A stretch of 64,000 nucleotides of DNA from Bradyrhizobium japonicum USDA 6. GTDB lineage: Bacteria > Pseudomonadota > Alphaproteobacteria > Rhizobiales > Xanthobacteraceae. The stretch spans positions 1-64,000 of the forward strand of contig NC_017249.1 in the NCBI RefSeq assembly GCF_000284375.1. The letters run 5' to 3'. The notes beneath the pieces are model-generated. The model ran no database searches. It was not told the DNA's origin and worked only from the letters and a program-made list of their open reading frames with translations. Positions 28,522-36,855 of this stretch are shown here, piece by piece. Both the position numbers and the translations under genes were made by a program. Position 1 is the first letter of the stretch, and every line of letters starts with the position of its first letter.

Positions 28522-29310
28522 ATGCCCGACGTCAAAGGCATTCCGCTTGATGCGCCTCTTTACCATGGGGGCAAAAATCGTGGCGGTGCGTTTCTCGGCT
28601 GCCAAGCCATAAACCTTATGTTCAGCGTGGGGCACGAGGCGAATTGTTTATTGCCGAAGGAACTAGCACCTGCAGCAAACCCTGCAATCGCCATTGTGGG
28701 GGTCGCGAGCTATCGCTCAAGCACTGTCGGGCCATACTTGGAGTGCTATTCAGGAATTCAAGTTCGTGATCCCGACGGCGAGACTGGCTACTACATCCCT
28801 TACATTTACGTGACGGTAAATGATGCAGCTCTCGCCTCGGGACGAGAGGTTCTTGGTGCTCCAAAAAAGCTGGCGCACATTAGACTGATCAGAGAAGGCG
28901 GTCTAATTCAGGGTACGCTCGAGCGTCCGAAAGGCAAGCGCCTGCTGACCCTTACCGCTCAACCAGACGAGCGCATGAGCTCGGATTCGCGGCAGATGTA
29001 TTCTGCGCGGACGAATTTCTACTCGGTTCGGCAGCTGCCGCCCATCATTGAGTCCGGGAAGGGAGAGGTCACGCAACTCGTCAAATGGTGTACGGACCGA
29101 ACGTTGCGACGCGACGAGCGTGGCGAAGAAGTTCTATTTACTGGACCAACCTCCCTAACTTACGACTCCCCCTCGATTATCGATCCCGTGCACAACTTGA
29201 CAGTTGGCCAAGCCCTGCTCGGCACATACGAGGAGTATGACGCAAGGCTCGAGGCCATTGATATCCTTTCGGAGGAATCAAACCCGGTAAACGATGATCG
29301 ACGAGCTTGA
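28522..29310 (+). CDS. Acetoacetate decarboxylase family protein, 262 aa
   Basis: Members decarboxylate acetoacetate to acetone and CO2, or act on related beta-keto acids. Start ATG 28522 has AAGGAGG at ideal distance, preferred over the in-frame ATG at 28468. The active-site lysine pair is visible as GAPKKL, K115-K116, the same numbering as the Schiff-base lysine of the clostridial enzyme, preceded by the conserved Glu (GREVLGAPKK). PYIYVTVNDAALASGREVLG matches the family core. No thiolase or CoA-transferase neighbour is seen, so the physiological substrate is open. Intact. Confidence 0.85.
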   Translation: MPDVKGIPLDAPLYHGGKNRGGAFLGCQAINLMFSVGHEANCLLPKELAPAANPAIAIVGVASYRSSTVGPYLECYSGIQVRDPDGETGYYIPYIYVTVNDAALASGREVLGAPKKLAHIRLIREGGLIQGTLERPKGKRLLTLTAQPDERMSSDSRQMYSARTNFYSVRQLPPIIESGKGEVTQLVKWCTDRTLRRDERGEEVLFTGPTSLTYDSPSIIDPVHNLTVGQALLGTYEEYDARLEAIDILSEESNPVNDDRRA

Positions 29311-29384
29311 AGAATTCATCCAATCCTAAATTGCTGCCAGCGCTGTCGGTTTGCCAGCTGACGGGCGGTATGTGGGGTTCACCT

Positions 29385-29580
29385 CCCCGGCGACTCATTC
29401 TGGAAGATGGTCGACAAGGCCGGCTTCAAGACCCACGTCTACAACAAGAATAGCGGCAATAAGGAGAAGAAGGCCGACGTGGCGATCGCCACAGCCATGA
29501 TGGATGGGCGTTCAACATCATCGACAAGGACAACGACGATATCCTGCTGGTTGCCTCGTCAGAAGCAGACGAAAGAGCTG
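29385..29580 (+). pseudogene. NYN-domain (LabA-like) fragment, frameshifted
   Basis: NYN domains are PIN-like nucleases. One frame reads FWKMVDKAGFKTHVYNKNSG then NKEKKADVAIATAMMDG; the next frame continues FNIIDKDNDDILLVAS, the usual sequel with acidic metal ligands. Restoring one G at about 29505 (GATGGG-CG for GATGGGGCG) would join them. Both ends of the gene are missing. Confidence 0.65.
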
Positions 29581-29786
29581 CGCCGGACATGTCGGCTACG
29601 GGCCCAAAAGCGCAAACCCGCATTTCTCTGCAGCTCGCTTCGCCCGCCGCAACGTGCTTTCAAGAAAAACGACATAGCAGTTGACTCTTTCTGAATACAC
29701 TTTCCGATGGCGCGGACTTGATGATGCGCCTAAATGGTTTGCGATGCGCAATACAGCGCGGCGCGATATAGCCGCGGGGAGGCAAC

Positions 29787-31367
29787 ATGGGGAACACCCT
29801 TGTTGTACACGCGAAACGTCTGCCTCAGTCGCAGAAAGCGCGACGGGCGGCGCAGTATGTCCGCATGTCGACGGATTACCAGCAATACTCGATTGAGAAT
29901 CAGGCAGTGGTCATCGCGACCTACGCCGAACTTCACAAGCTAACCATCGTCCACACCTATCGTGACGAGGGAGAAAGCGGCCTCAGAATCGAAAACCGGG
30001 GGGGCCTTACCGAACTGGTTGAAGACGTGCAATCGGGACGCGCTGACTTCGCTCATCTGCTTGTCTTCGACGTGAGCCGATGGGGACGCTTTCAGGACGT
30101 TGACGAGAGCGCGCACTACGAGTTCATCTGCCGCAGGGCGGGCGTCGAGGTTGCTTATTGCGCGGAGCAATTCGACAATGACGGAAGCCTTCTCGCCAGC
30201 ATCATGAAGAATATTAAGAGAGTGATGGCGGCTGAGTTCAGTCGGGAACTCTCCGCCAAAGTTTTCGCAGGGTCAGTCCGGCTGACGCATCGCGGCTTCA
30301 AAATGGGCGGCCCTACGGCTTACGCGTTCCAACGACGTCTCGTCGACGATCAATGCAGACCGAAGGGCATTTTAACGATCGGCCAGCGCAAATCTTTGCT
30401 TACCGACCATGTCAAGCTCATCCCCGGTGCGCCCGATCAAGTCGAGATCGTGAATTGGATTCTCCACGAATATCTCCGTCACAAATCGCAGGCCACCATT
30501 GCCCGAGAGCTCAACCAGCGAGGGATCTTGAATAGCCAGGGAAGACCGTGGCTTGGAAAGGCTGTCGGTGACCTCCTCCGGAACGAAGCTTATATCGGCG
30601 TTCTGACCTACAATCGCAAAAGCAGAAAACTTGGCGCCAAGGTGACGCGCAACCCAAGGGAGCTCTGGATCAGAAAAGAGAATGCCATCGAACCTATCGT
30701 CCATCGCGACGCATTCCGGCGCGCGCAAAAGATTATGGGTGAGGGGCGCGTCAGCATTCCCGAAGAGGAAATGTTGCTTCGGCTCCGTAAGGTCCTGATG
30801 AAGAAAGGCAAGCTTAGTAAGACGATTATCAATTCAAGTCCGGGACTGCCGTCCATGTCATCGTATGTTTTGCACTTCGGCGCGCTGCGGAACATCTACC
30901 GTCTTATTGGGTACAACGGCAATCAAGAATGGTTTGACAAATACGCGTCGCACCAACGGTGGGCCGCCCTTCAGCTTAGCAATGCTGCTCGCCTTCGAGA
31001 CGCCTTCGAGAGACTTGGTCGCAGTGCCACCCTCAATGCTTCGACTGAATGTCTTCGAATCGACAATGTCGTGAATGTCGTCTTTCGGGTCGCGAGATGC
31101 CGCAACTATGAAAACCGGCCCTTGCGCTGGACGCTGCAATACCGCGTGAGGTGGCCGAAGGGATGGGTTGTCGCGGTTCGGCTGGACGAGAAGAACGAAG
31201 CGATCTTCGACTATGTCTTGATGCCCTCGGCGTGGCTCACCTTCAGTCGTCGCATGTTCTGGTTCTCAAAGGAAGTCTATAAGGGCCGCACCATAAACCG
31301 ATTTGACACGTTCGAAGCGCTGTCACGCTTCCTCATCGAATGCGTCGGCAAGGAAAAGCCTTCGTGA
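29787..31367 (+). CDS. Large serine recombinase, 526 aa
   Basis: Site-specific recombinase that could integrate or excise an element. Start ATG 29787 follows GGGGAGG. The resolvase domain shows YVRMSTDYQQYSIENQ with catalytic Ser28 and VFDVSRWGRF with its active-site Arg residues; the recombinase domain follows (INWILHEYL-type helix, NQRGILNSQGRPW, YIGVLTYNRKSRKLG). The C-terminus lacks a clear zinc ribbon and ends in a long region with aromatic residues (FWFSKEVYKGRTINRFD). Intact and therefore a candidate for the integrase of one of the local islands; no attachment site was found. Confidence 0.9.
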   Translation: MGNTLVVHAKRLPQSQKARRAAQYVRMSTDYQQYSIENQAVVIATYAELHKLTIVHTYRDEGESGLRIENRGGLTELVEDVQSGRADFAHLLVFDVSRWGRFQDVDESAHYEFICRRAGVEVAYCAEQFDNDGSLLASIMKNIKRVMAAEFSRELSAKVFAGSVRLTHRGFKMGGPTAYAFQRRLVDDQCRPKGILTIGQRKSLLTDHVKLIPGAPDQVEIVNWILHEYLRHKSQATIARELNQRGILNSQGRPWLGKAVGDLLRNEAYIGVLTYNRKSRKLGAKVTRNPRELWIRKENAIEPIVHRDAFRRAQKIMGEGRVSIPEEEMLLRLRKVLMKKGKLSKTIINSSPGLPSMSSYVLHFGALRNIYRLIGYNGNQEWFDKYASHQRWAALQLSNAARLRDAFERLGRSATLNASTECLRIDNVVNVVFRVARCRNYENRPLRWTLQYRVRWPKGWVVAVRLDEKNEAIFDYVLMPSAWLTFSRRMFWFSKEVYKGRTINRFDTFEALSRFLIECVGKEKPS

Positions 31368-31386
31368 GTCTAACACCGCAGATGAA

Positions 31387-31665
31387 GAAGCCGTTGAAGG
31401 CGGCAACTCGCCACGCGACATCGCAACTGCCTTGAACAAGAAAGGCGTACCCGGGCCACGTGGCGGCGCCTGGAACGCCTCGACCATTGACGGTAGCCGC
31501 AAGCGCTTGAACGGCATCCTTCAGTACGCCGGGCGGATCATCTGGAACCGCCAAAGGTTCATAAAGGTCCCGGAGACCGGCAAGCGCATCAGCCGCGAAA
31601 ACCCGCGCGAGCAGTGGATGACTGCTGAGGCAAACGATCTGCACGCGCATGAAGGAAACTGGTTT
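31387..31665 (+). pseudogene. Second serine recombinase, internal fragment
   Basis: Reads EGGNSPRDIATALNKKGVPG, NASTIDGSRKRLNGIL, YAGRIIWNRQRFIKVPETGK and ENPREQWMTAEA: the recombinase domain of another large serine recombinase, unlike the intact gene just upstream. Both the catalytic domain and the C-terminus are missing. Confidence 0.75.
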
Positions 31666-31753
31666 CTGTGATAACCGGCGCACGGTGCCGCTCGAAGCGA
31701 TTGAAGCCACGGTTCTAGAGGGGCATCGAGCAGATACTCGCGGTCTGCTGAGA

Positions 31754-31939
31754 TCATGCGTCGGTTTCTTCCAGCTCGGCGATACGCTTGCGCAGCGCGG
31801 CGACTTGGCGGCCCAGCTTCCATATCTCGTCGCCGGCCCAGTAGGCGCCGCGCTGGGCGATTTCCTTGCGAACGTCGTCTGCTTCCGCGATCTCGCAGCG
31901 GATGACGCTGTCAAAGGCTTCGATGATCAGGTCTCGCAC
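31754..31939 (-). CDS. Small coiled-coil protein, 61 aa
   Basis: The product MRDLIIEAFDSVIRCEIAEA...RGAYWAGDEIWKLGRQVAALRK is highly helical and ends in a heptad-like stretch (VAALRKRIAELEETDA). I do not recognise the family. The composition is convincing for such a short frame, but no good ribosome-binding site is seen. Confidence 0.4.
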   Translation of the reverse strand: MRDLIIEAFDSVIRCEIAEADDVRKEIAQRGAYWAGDEIWKLGRQVAALRKRIAELEETDA

Positions 31940-31981
31940 GGGTTATTACCACCTTTTCGGAGCGTGCCGGGGCCATCAGAT

Positions 31982-32042
31982 GCCGGCTTTTGCCGGCCGC
32001 GTTGCTCAAATACGTAGAGCGCTCCCTACGGAGCGCTCTACG
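31982..32042. repeat. Two tandem perfect hairpins
   Basis: GCCGGC-TTTT-GCCGGC at 31982-31997 is followed by a 13-bp perfect inverted repeat with a four-base loop: CGTAGAGCGCTCC (32013-32025), CTAC, GGAGCGCTCTACG (32030-32042). No T-run follows. Possible recombination site, operator or short palindromic repeat. Confidence 0.5.
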
Positions 32043-32221
32043 ATCGTCAGTTACGCCTTCGGCAAACTGCCGGCGCGCAAGATGGCTTACGCCTGCCGTA
32101 CGAGGTTTTCTGGATGCGACGATAGGAAATACCATTCGGCCATGTCAACGTTTAAGTTGTATTCTTTTGTATAACACGTATTGAGTCATTAATTATATCG
32201 ACACACAAAGGTGCACCGTGT

Positions 32222-32456
32222 TTGAATCGCGCGATGAAGCGTAGAATCAAACCGAACTCGCAGATGGCGGACTATGAAGTCGTCCTCACCTTCGATGACG
32301 GACCGCGGCCGCCGAACACGGATAAGGTGTTGGCTGCGCTCGCACAGGAATGCGCGCGAGCCACGTTCTTTCTGGTGGGCCGATCCTCGGCGGAATTTCC
32401 CGAGCTCGTGCGGCGTATGGCCGCCCAGGGCCACACCGTAGCGCACCACAGCTGCC
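32222..32456 (+). pseudogene. Polysaccharide deacetylase N-terminal fragment
   Basis: The frame reads YEVVLTFDDGPRPPNTDKVL and ATFFLVGRSS, with QGHTVAHHS: the TFDDGP and H-x-x-x-H metal-binding motifs of the NodB-homology (carbohydrate esterase 4) domain. The sequence breaks off right after the second motif, where a minus-strand ABC permease fragment begins. I would not call it nodB, because NodB sequences differ and no other nod gene is near. Confidence 0.7.
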
Positions 32457-32625
32457 GATCGACGTGATAAGCAGATTGCCCATCCCGGGCCACGAAAACA
32501 CCGTCTCAACAAGGATTGAGCCCGTGACCACTCCCCCAACAAGCAACCCGAGCACCGTCAATATGGCACGGCCGCGTTCGGCAACGCATGATGGATCAAG
32601 ATACGCCAGACCGGGATGTCGCGTA
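32457..32625 (-). pseudogene. Peptide-type ABC transporter permease fragment
   Basis: Reads PVWRILIHHALPNAAVPY then, after a one-base shift near 32560, LTVLGLLVGGVVTGSILVET and VFSWPGMGNLLITSI: the EAA-loop/C-terminal region of DppB/DppC-type permeases. It is fused at its 5' side to the start of a DUF2274 gene and at its 3' side to the deacetylase fragment. Confidence 0.65.
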
Positions 32626-32650
32626 GCGGACCGAGTTTGAGCTTCGTCAT
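32626..32650 (-). pseudogene. DUF2274 gene, first codons only
   Basis: MTKLKLGPL begins at ATG 32650, overlapping the trbI stop in ATGA. This is the usual start of the small DUF2274 gene that follows trbI in rhizobial conjugation operons. The remainder is replaced by the ABC permease fragment. Confidence 0.6.
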
Positions 32651-32835
32651 GGCGTTCCTCCCTTGCCGTAGGGTGCCAATACCAAATCGCGGGTAACGAT
32701 GACCCGCACGGGGAAACCTGGCCGGATGGTCAGCGTCGGCTGGATGTTGAGCTGGCGCTGCAGATCTGCTGGCCAGTCTGGCTGATGCTGCTAGGTCGTC
32801 CAGCGACTCGGCATAGACGACGTATCGCTCCGGGG
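32647..32835 (-). pseudogene. trbI: TrbI (VirB10-like) C-terminal fragment
   Basis: TrbI is the outer-membrane-spanning scaffold of the type IV secretion channel. The frame ends QRQLNIQPTLTIRPGFPVRV, IVTRDLVLAPYG, the conserved C-terminus, with the stop overlapping the next ATG. The preceding RYVVYAESLDDLA is in another frame, so there is also a frameshift near 32765. The rest of the gene is gone, and IS66 genes start 45 bases beyond. Confidence 0.7.
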
Positions 32836-32879
32836 AGGACCGCCTTGTGCGGTTTGATGGAGGATGAAGACATAGGCGT

Positions 32880-33305
32880 ATGACTGACCATATGCCTATG
32901 CCGAAGGTTTCCCGACTTGAAGTCGTCTCGACAGGCGCTCGACGTCGTTGGACATTGGAAGAAAAGCAGCGAATCGTCACCGAGAGCTATGGCGGGCCAC
33001 GTCTGGTGTCGGTCACGGCACGACGTAACGGGCTGTCGACAAGCCAATTGTTCACGTGGCGCCGGTTGGCGCGGGAAGGCAAGTTGAGCGGGGATGCCGC
33101 GCCGGTGCTTGTTCCGGTTGAGATGACGCCTGCGGCGGCTCCGATCTCGAGTGGCGCGCCACAACCGGTGTCTTCACCGCCTGCGCAACGTGCACGGGCC
33201 GGCATTATCGAGATCGAGCTTGGGGGCGGCTGTCGCGTGCGCGTTGACCGGGACGTGGACGCGGAGGCGCTGCAGCGGGTTCTTGAGCTTCTGAGACGGC
33301 GATGA
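32880..33305 (+). CDS. tnpA: IS66 accessory protein TnpA, 141 aa
   Basis: First gene of IS66 elements, an HTH DNA-binding protein. RRRWTLEEKQRIVTESYGG and VTARRNGLSTSQLFTWRRLA form the HTH; the C-terminal VRVDRDVDAEALQRVLELLR is typical. The stop overlaps the start of tnpB in an ATGA. Intact on its own, but tnpC is absent. Confidence 0.9.
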   Translation: MTDHMPMPKVSRLEVVSTGARRRWTLEEKQRIVTESYGGPRLVSVTARRNGLSTSQLFTWRRLAREGKLSGDAAPVLVPVEMTPAAAPISSGAPQPVSSPPAQRARAGIIEIELGGGCRVRVDRDVDAEALQRVLELLRRR

Positions 33306-33590
33306 TCCCGATCCCGAGCGGCGTCAGGGTCTGGATCGCCACCGGCCACACCGACATGCGCCGCGGGATGCAAAGCCTGGCGCTTGCGGTCCAGGAGAGC
33401 CTGAAGCGCGATCCTCATGCTGGCGATCTCTACATCTTCCGGGGTCGCCGCGGCGATCTGGTCAAGATCCTCTGGCATGACGGGCTGGGCATGTCGCTCT
33501 ACGCCAAGCGCCTGGATCGCGGCAAGTTCATATGGCCTTCGGCGTCGGACGGCGCAGTATCGATCTCGGCGGCGCAGATGGGTCCAGAAA
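33302..33590 (+). pseudogene. tnpB: IS66 TnpB, truncated at the 3' end
   Basis: Begins MIPIPSGVRVWIATGHTDMR and carries GMQSLALAVQESL, RGRRGDLVKILWHDGLGM and YAKRLDRGKFIWP, the IS66 Orf2 core. Family sequence stops at SISAAQM near 33580; the remaining codons run into an ABC-transporter gene. So the IS66 copy was cut here and has no transposase. Confidence 0.85.
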
Positions 33591-33947
33591 CTAAAGGTCC
33601 CAAACGTGAAAATCCTAAACATCTCGAATTTTTCAGAAGGACTCTTGGCTGTCGATAGCGATCGCGCCGACGCGTTTTGTTCGGACGACGCGATCCTCTA
33701 CACTTTGCGACAAAAGCCGGCTCGCGACCGTCTGGAGGTCGTCGGCCGCCCGCTCTCCTTCGAGCCGTACGGGTTAATGATGCGCCGTGACGACTCTGCG
33801 TTTCGCTTGGCTGTCAACAAGACGCTGGCCGAGCTCTTTCGCTCGGGAGAGATAACATCTCTCTACCACAAGTGGTTTGACCAATTTGGAATTCCACTGA
33901 GCGAGAAGCTCGAGACCGTTTTGCAAGCGCAAGCAGTCCCTCAATAG
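33588..33947 (+). pseudogene. Amino-acid ABC transporter substrate-binding protein, C-terminal half
   Basis: Reads VPNVKILNISNFSEGLLAVD, ADAFCSDDAILYTL, PLSFEPYGLMMRRDDSAFRL and RSGEITSLYHKWFDQFG: lobe-2 sequence of glutamate/aspartate-type (GltI) periplasmic binding proteins. The N-terminal half and signal peptide are lost at the IS66 junction. The permease gene follows 12 bases later. Confidence 0.8.
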
Positions 33948-33959
33948 CGGCTGGGTCGA

Positions 33960-34255
33960 ATGCTCTCCTACAATTGGAACTGGAGTATTCTCTTCCAGCA
34001 GCCGCAGCTTGGATGGCTGCTGGAAGGTCTGCGTCTCACAATAGTCATGGCGGTGGTGAGCTTCCTCCTAGCGCTTGCGATCGGAACCTTAGTCGGTACA
34101 GCCCGCACTGCTCGATCGAGAGCGGTGCGTGGAATAGGCTTCGTCTACACAGCTCTCTTTCGGAACGTGCCATTGCTGATCCAGATGTTCCTGTGGTTCT
34201 ACGTCTTTCCGGAGCTCCTGCCCTCAAATCTTGGACGCTGGGTGAAGCGGGATTG
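33960..34255 (+). pseudogene. Amino-acid ABC transporter permease, N-terminal half
   Basis: MLSYNWNWSILFQQP and WLLEGLRLTIVMAVVSFLLA then GTLVGTARTARSRAVRG, ALFRNVPLLIQMFLWFYVFP: the first two to three membrane segments of a GltJ-type His/Glu/Asp permease. Homology ends at LGRWVKRDW near 34250, where an unrelated reading frame takes over. Confidence 0.75.
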
Positions 34256-34408
34256 GGCGTGCTTGTCGTCCCTTATGGCGATCGATACGTACGGTTGGTC
34301 ATCTACGCTGGAATAGGACGGGATCAGATCGATGCGGTCTTGAGCGCTTTTTCGGAGATAGGCCAAAGCTTAGAGGCGAAATACCCCGATACACTGTCGA
34401 CATCCTAA
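34241..34408 (+). pseudogene. C-terminal tail of an unidentified, perhaps aminotransferase-like, protein
   Basis: The frame GVLVVPYGDRYVRLVIYAGI then GRDQIDAVLSAFSEIGQSLE ends at TAA 34406-34408. The pattern (VVP, VRLVIYAG, QIDAVLSAF) is like the end of fold-type I aminotransferases, but the match is weak. It is joined directly to the permease fragment. Confidence 0.3.
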
Positions 34409-34573
34409 GCCGCGGGCATCGTGCGAAGCGCGTGGGACGCCGACTGCCCACGTGCATCGATCACGGTCCCGGCCGCGTTTGAGGCTAGATCACGTCGAGG
34501 AACACCGACCAAGAAATAATAGCGGGATTATAGCCAGTGTTTTGAGGCCTAGCACCATGGCATGAGTTGACGT

Positions 34574-34855
34574 ATGAAAACTCGTGCGATTGTAGCCTGG
34601 AATGTGCGTCGGATTCGCGTGAATCGGGGTATCTCGCAGGAGCAATTGGCTTGGAAGGCCGGGATCGACCGCTCCTACATGAGTAGTCTTGAGCGGCAAT
34701 CGAAGAACCCGACGATTGATCTTCTCGACCGCATCGCCGAAACGCTGGACGTGCAGTTGTCCGAGTTCTTTGTTCTGCCGCCCAAAGGTGCTAGGTCTCC
34801 GAAGACCTTGCCTAAAAGCCGCAAGCCAGCGGGTCCACGTCGCAAGAAAAAATAG
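34574..34855 (+). CDS. XRE-family transcriptional regulator, 93 aa
   Basis: Cro/C1-type HTH: NVRRIRVNRGISQEQLAWKA then GIDRSYMSSLERQSKNPTID, with helix 3 at about residues 32-42. The C-terminal tail is Lys/Arg/Pro rich (SRKPAGPRRKKK). Length fits small rhizobial island regulators. It stands alone amid fragments, so the target is unknown. Start ATG 34574; a short GTTGACG box precedes it. Confidence 0.85.
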   Translation: MKTRAIVAWNVRRIRVNRGISQEQLAWKAGIDRSYMSSLERQSKNPTIDLLDRIAETLDVQLSEFFVLPPKGARSPKTLPKSRKPAGPRRKKK

Positions 34856-35245
34856 CGAATTTCAACGGCTTCTACGTAGCCAATTGAGGGACTTAGAACA
34901 CCAATTTCGCCCGACAAGCCTTCTTTGCCGGCCGAACAGGGCTGTGATTAAATTGGAGTGCGTTTCACAGCACGGGAGTGAGTGACGACTGGTTGCCGGA
35001 TGCAGGTTCGCGAAATGCATTGGCGGGCGCGGTCGCATCGGAAGAGGAGACTTCGATAATCGCAATTGCCTCGACTTTTTCAACCATTTGTACGCAGCCG
35101 ATTGACCACGGCAACCGGGTTCATCCCCACTGGGGCGATCTTTCGTAGTCCACGTGTGATGTGTCCGGAGGCGCAAAGGCGCGGAGATTACGCCTCATCA
35201 GGCAAGTCTATTGGAGCGCCAATTGAGCTTGAAGAATATCTGATC
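34856..35245. other. No gene seen
   Basis: Frames on both strands are short and unconvincing. Nothing recognised. Confidence 0.35.
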
Positions 35246-35735
35246 GATTCGCCGTGATCTCGGGATGCCCCGGCTGTGGGAAGTCCACGCTGCTGACCGA
35301 ACTCGGCCGACGCGGCTACGCGACGATAGATGAGCCTGGACGCCCGGTCGTAAGGAAGGAATTGGAGTCGGGCGTTCCCGCGTTGCCCGGGACAGGTATT
35401 GAAGCGCGCCTGCACAGTGCGTTTGATCTTTCCCTTGAAAACCTGACGCGAGCGAGTGCGTTCGACGGCTGGGTTTATTCGATCGCGGCCTGATCGACGC
35501 CGCAGCGGGTCTCGAACGCGTGACAGGCGAGCCGGCGACAAGGAACTCGGACAGGCACGCCACTATCATCGACGCGTGTTCATCGCTTCCGCCTTGGCCG
35601 GCCATCCACGCGACCGATCAAGAGACGCGTCATGATTTCGAGGATGCCTGTCGAAAACGAGCATCTTCTGAAGGTTTTCCCGATGCTCGGCTATGAAGTG
35701 GCACTACTCCCAAACTCAGCGTGGTGGAAAGGGCC
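35246..35735 (+). pseudogene. AAA-type ATPase (predicted nucleotide kinase), frameshifted
   Basis: The first frame gives VISGCPGCGKSTLLTELGRR (Walker A) and IDEPGRPVVRKELESG, then SAFDLSLENL. In another frame from about 35490 it continues DRGLIDAAAGLERVTGEPAT, then LPPWPAIHATDQETRHDFED and, near 35690, GYEVALLP. These are the ordered parts of a 180-residue P-loop protein of the AAA_28 type. At least two frame changes, so non-functional. Confidence 0.65.
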
Positions 35736-35821
35736 GATTTCGTTCTTTGAGTGCCGACGTCCAACGAACATCACCAATTATAAACACGTGCAGTCGAACG
35801 GAAAGTCCATGGCAAGGGCCG

Positions 35822-36217
35822 CTATGGCGAATCAATTGTCAGCCTGCTGCCGTGAATCTGCCGAACGGGCACTGAAAACGGATCGAAGTCCTTCAGGCAA
35901 CGCACGTTCACTGCCCATCCGTCGAACGGCCGAATGCCGGCTTCGCGTTCTGCTGCGGTGGGCTGGCTTGGTTTGCGGAACGGCAAAATACCGCAAACCG
36001 GGCAAAAATAGTCAGCCGCAGTGAATAAACCCCAGCGATAGACCGACAACTCCTGGAGGGGCGTCAGGAGCCGGAAGTCGCCCTCGGCGACGCGATAAAT
36101 CAGCGCGCCACGCTTCGAGCAGATAGAGCAGTCGCAAACCCGCACATGGTCGATATCGGCGTCGATCTCGAAACGGACGGTGCCGCAGTGACACGAGCCG
36201 GTGTACGTCTTCATCAT
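35822..36217 (-). CDS. GFA-family (glutathione-dependent formaldehyde-activating-like) protein, 131 aa
   Basis: A small zinc-binding CENP-V/GFA domain protein. Zinc-ligand cysteines are complete: SCHCG near residue 8-12, CDCSICSKRG at about 28-37 and YFCPVCG near 69-75. The biochemical role of most family members is unproven; glutathione binding is assumed from the founding enzyme. Start at ATG 36217 (MMKTYTGSCHCG). Full length and intact, isolated among remnants. Confidence 0.85.
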   Translation of the reverse strand: MMKTYTGSCHCGTVRFEIDADIDHVRVCDCSICSKRGALIYRVAEGDFRLLTPLQELSVYRWGLFTAADYFCPVCGILPFRKPSQPTAAEREAGIRPFDGWAVNVRCLKDFDPFSVPVRQIHGSRLTIDSP

Positions 36218-36699
36218 CGGCGGTTTGTCTCTAGAAGCCCGACCGAAGATAGATCAACGGATGGGGCCTGACAAAATCTCGTTGATCCTGTTCGCAAACA
36301 CATAATAGCCGCAACTCCGCCAGCAAGTCACGGGCGCGGCGCGCTGATTGGCTCCTGGCTTACTCGCTCGATTGGAGTCGAGAAGAACTCGGGTGGAAGA
36401 AATGCCAGTCGTCGCCTTGAGACACACACCGTCTAAAGATACGCCCGCTTCAATGGCGAGGTCATTGGTTAACCAGTCTGGGAAATCGAGCGTGAATGTG
36501 CGAACACTATCCGTGTCTTCGACTGAGGCAATCTTGGCAACGCTTGTACAATTGTCGCAAACACAGGATCCCCCCTCATCCCGTTGACATCACTCGCTAG
36601 GTCGCAGTCGATCCTGGCAGGCCGTCGAGGGATATAGCTCGCATCAGACGGTCGCATACGGGGCCAGGGGGTCGCCTCTGATCGAGTTGATCCAGGGGA
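36218..36699. other. No gene seen
   Basis: Spacer between the GFA gene and the trbB remnant; no recognisable genes. The rest of the trb operon would be expected here. Confidence 0.4.
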
Positions 36700-36855
36700 G
36701 GGCATGCATTTCGCAGTTGAGCACGCGGGTCGCCTAACACTTTTTGGATGGTCCACGATCCGCTCGCCGTCGGCGGCGGACATCGTTCGTCCGCTATCCT
36801 CCAACCCGCCAGACAGCCAATCGATCCAGAGCCGACCGTCGGGGTTGAGCATCAC
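36700..36855 (-). pseudogene. trbB: TrbB (conjugation ATPase) fragment
   Basis: Reads MLNPDGRLWIDWLSGGLEDS then RTMSAADGERIV, the N-domain of the VirB11-like ATPase TrbB. The true N-terminus is missing (the codons start directly at the copG stop), and homology ends after about 35 residues, well before the Walker A motif. Confidence 0.7.

Noticed and set aside
32222..32456. Possible nodB
   Set aside because: Carries the NodB-homology motif but is a generic deacetylase fragment; no nod box or other nod gene is present.
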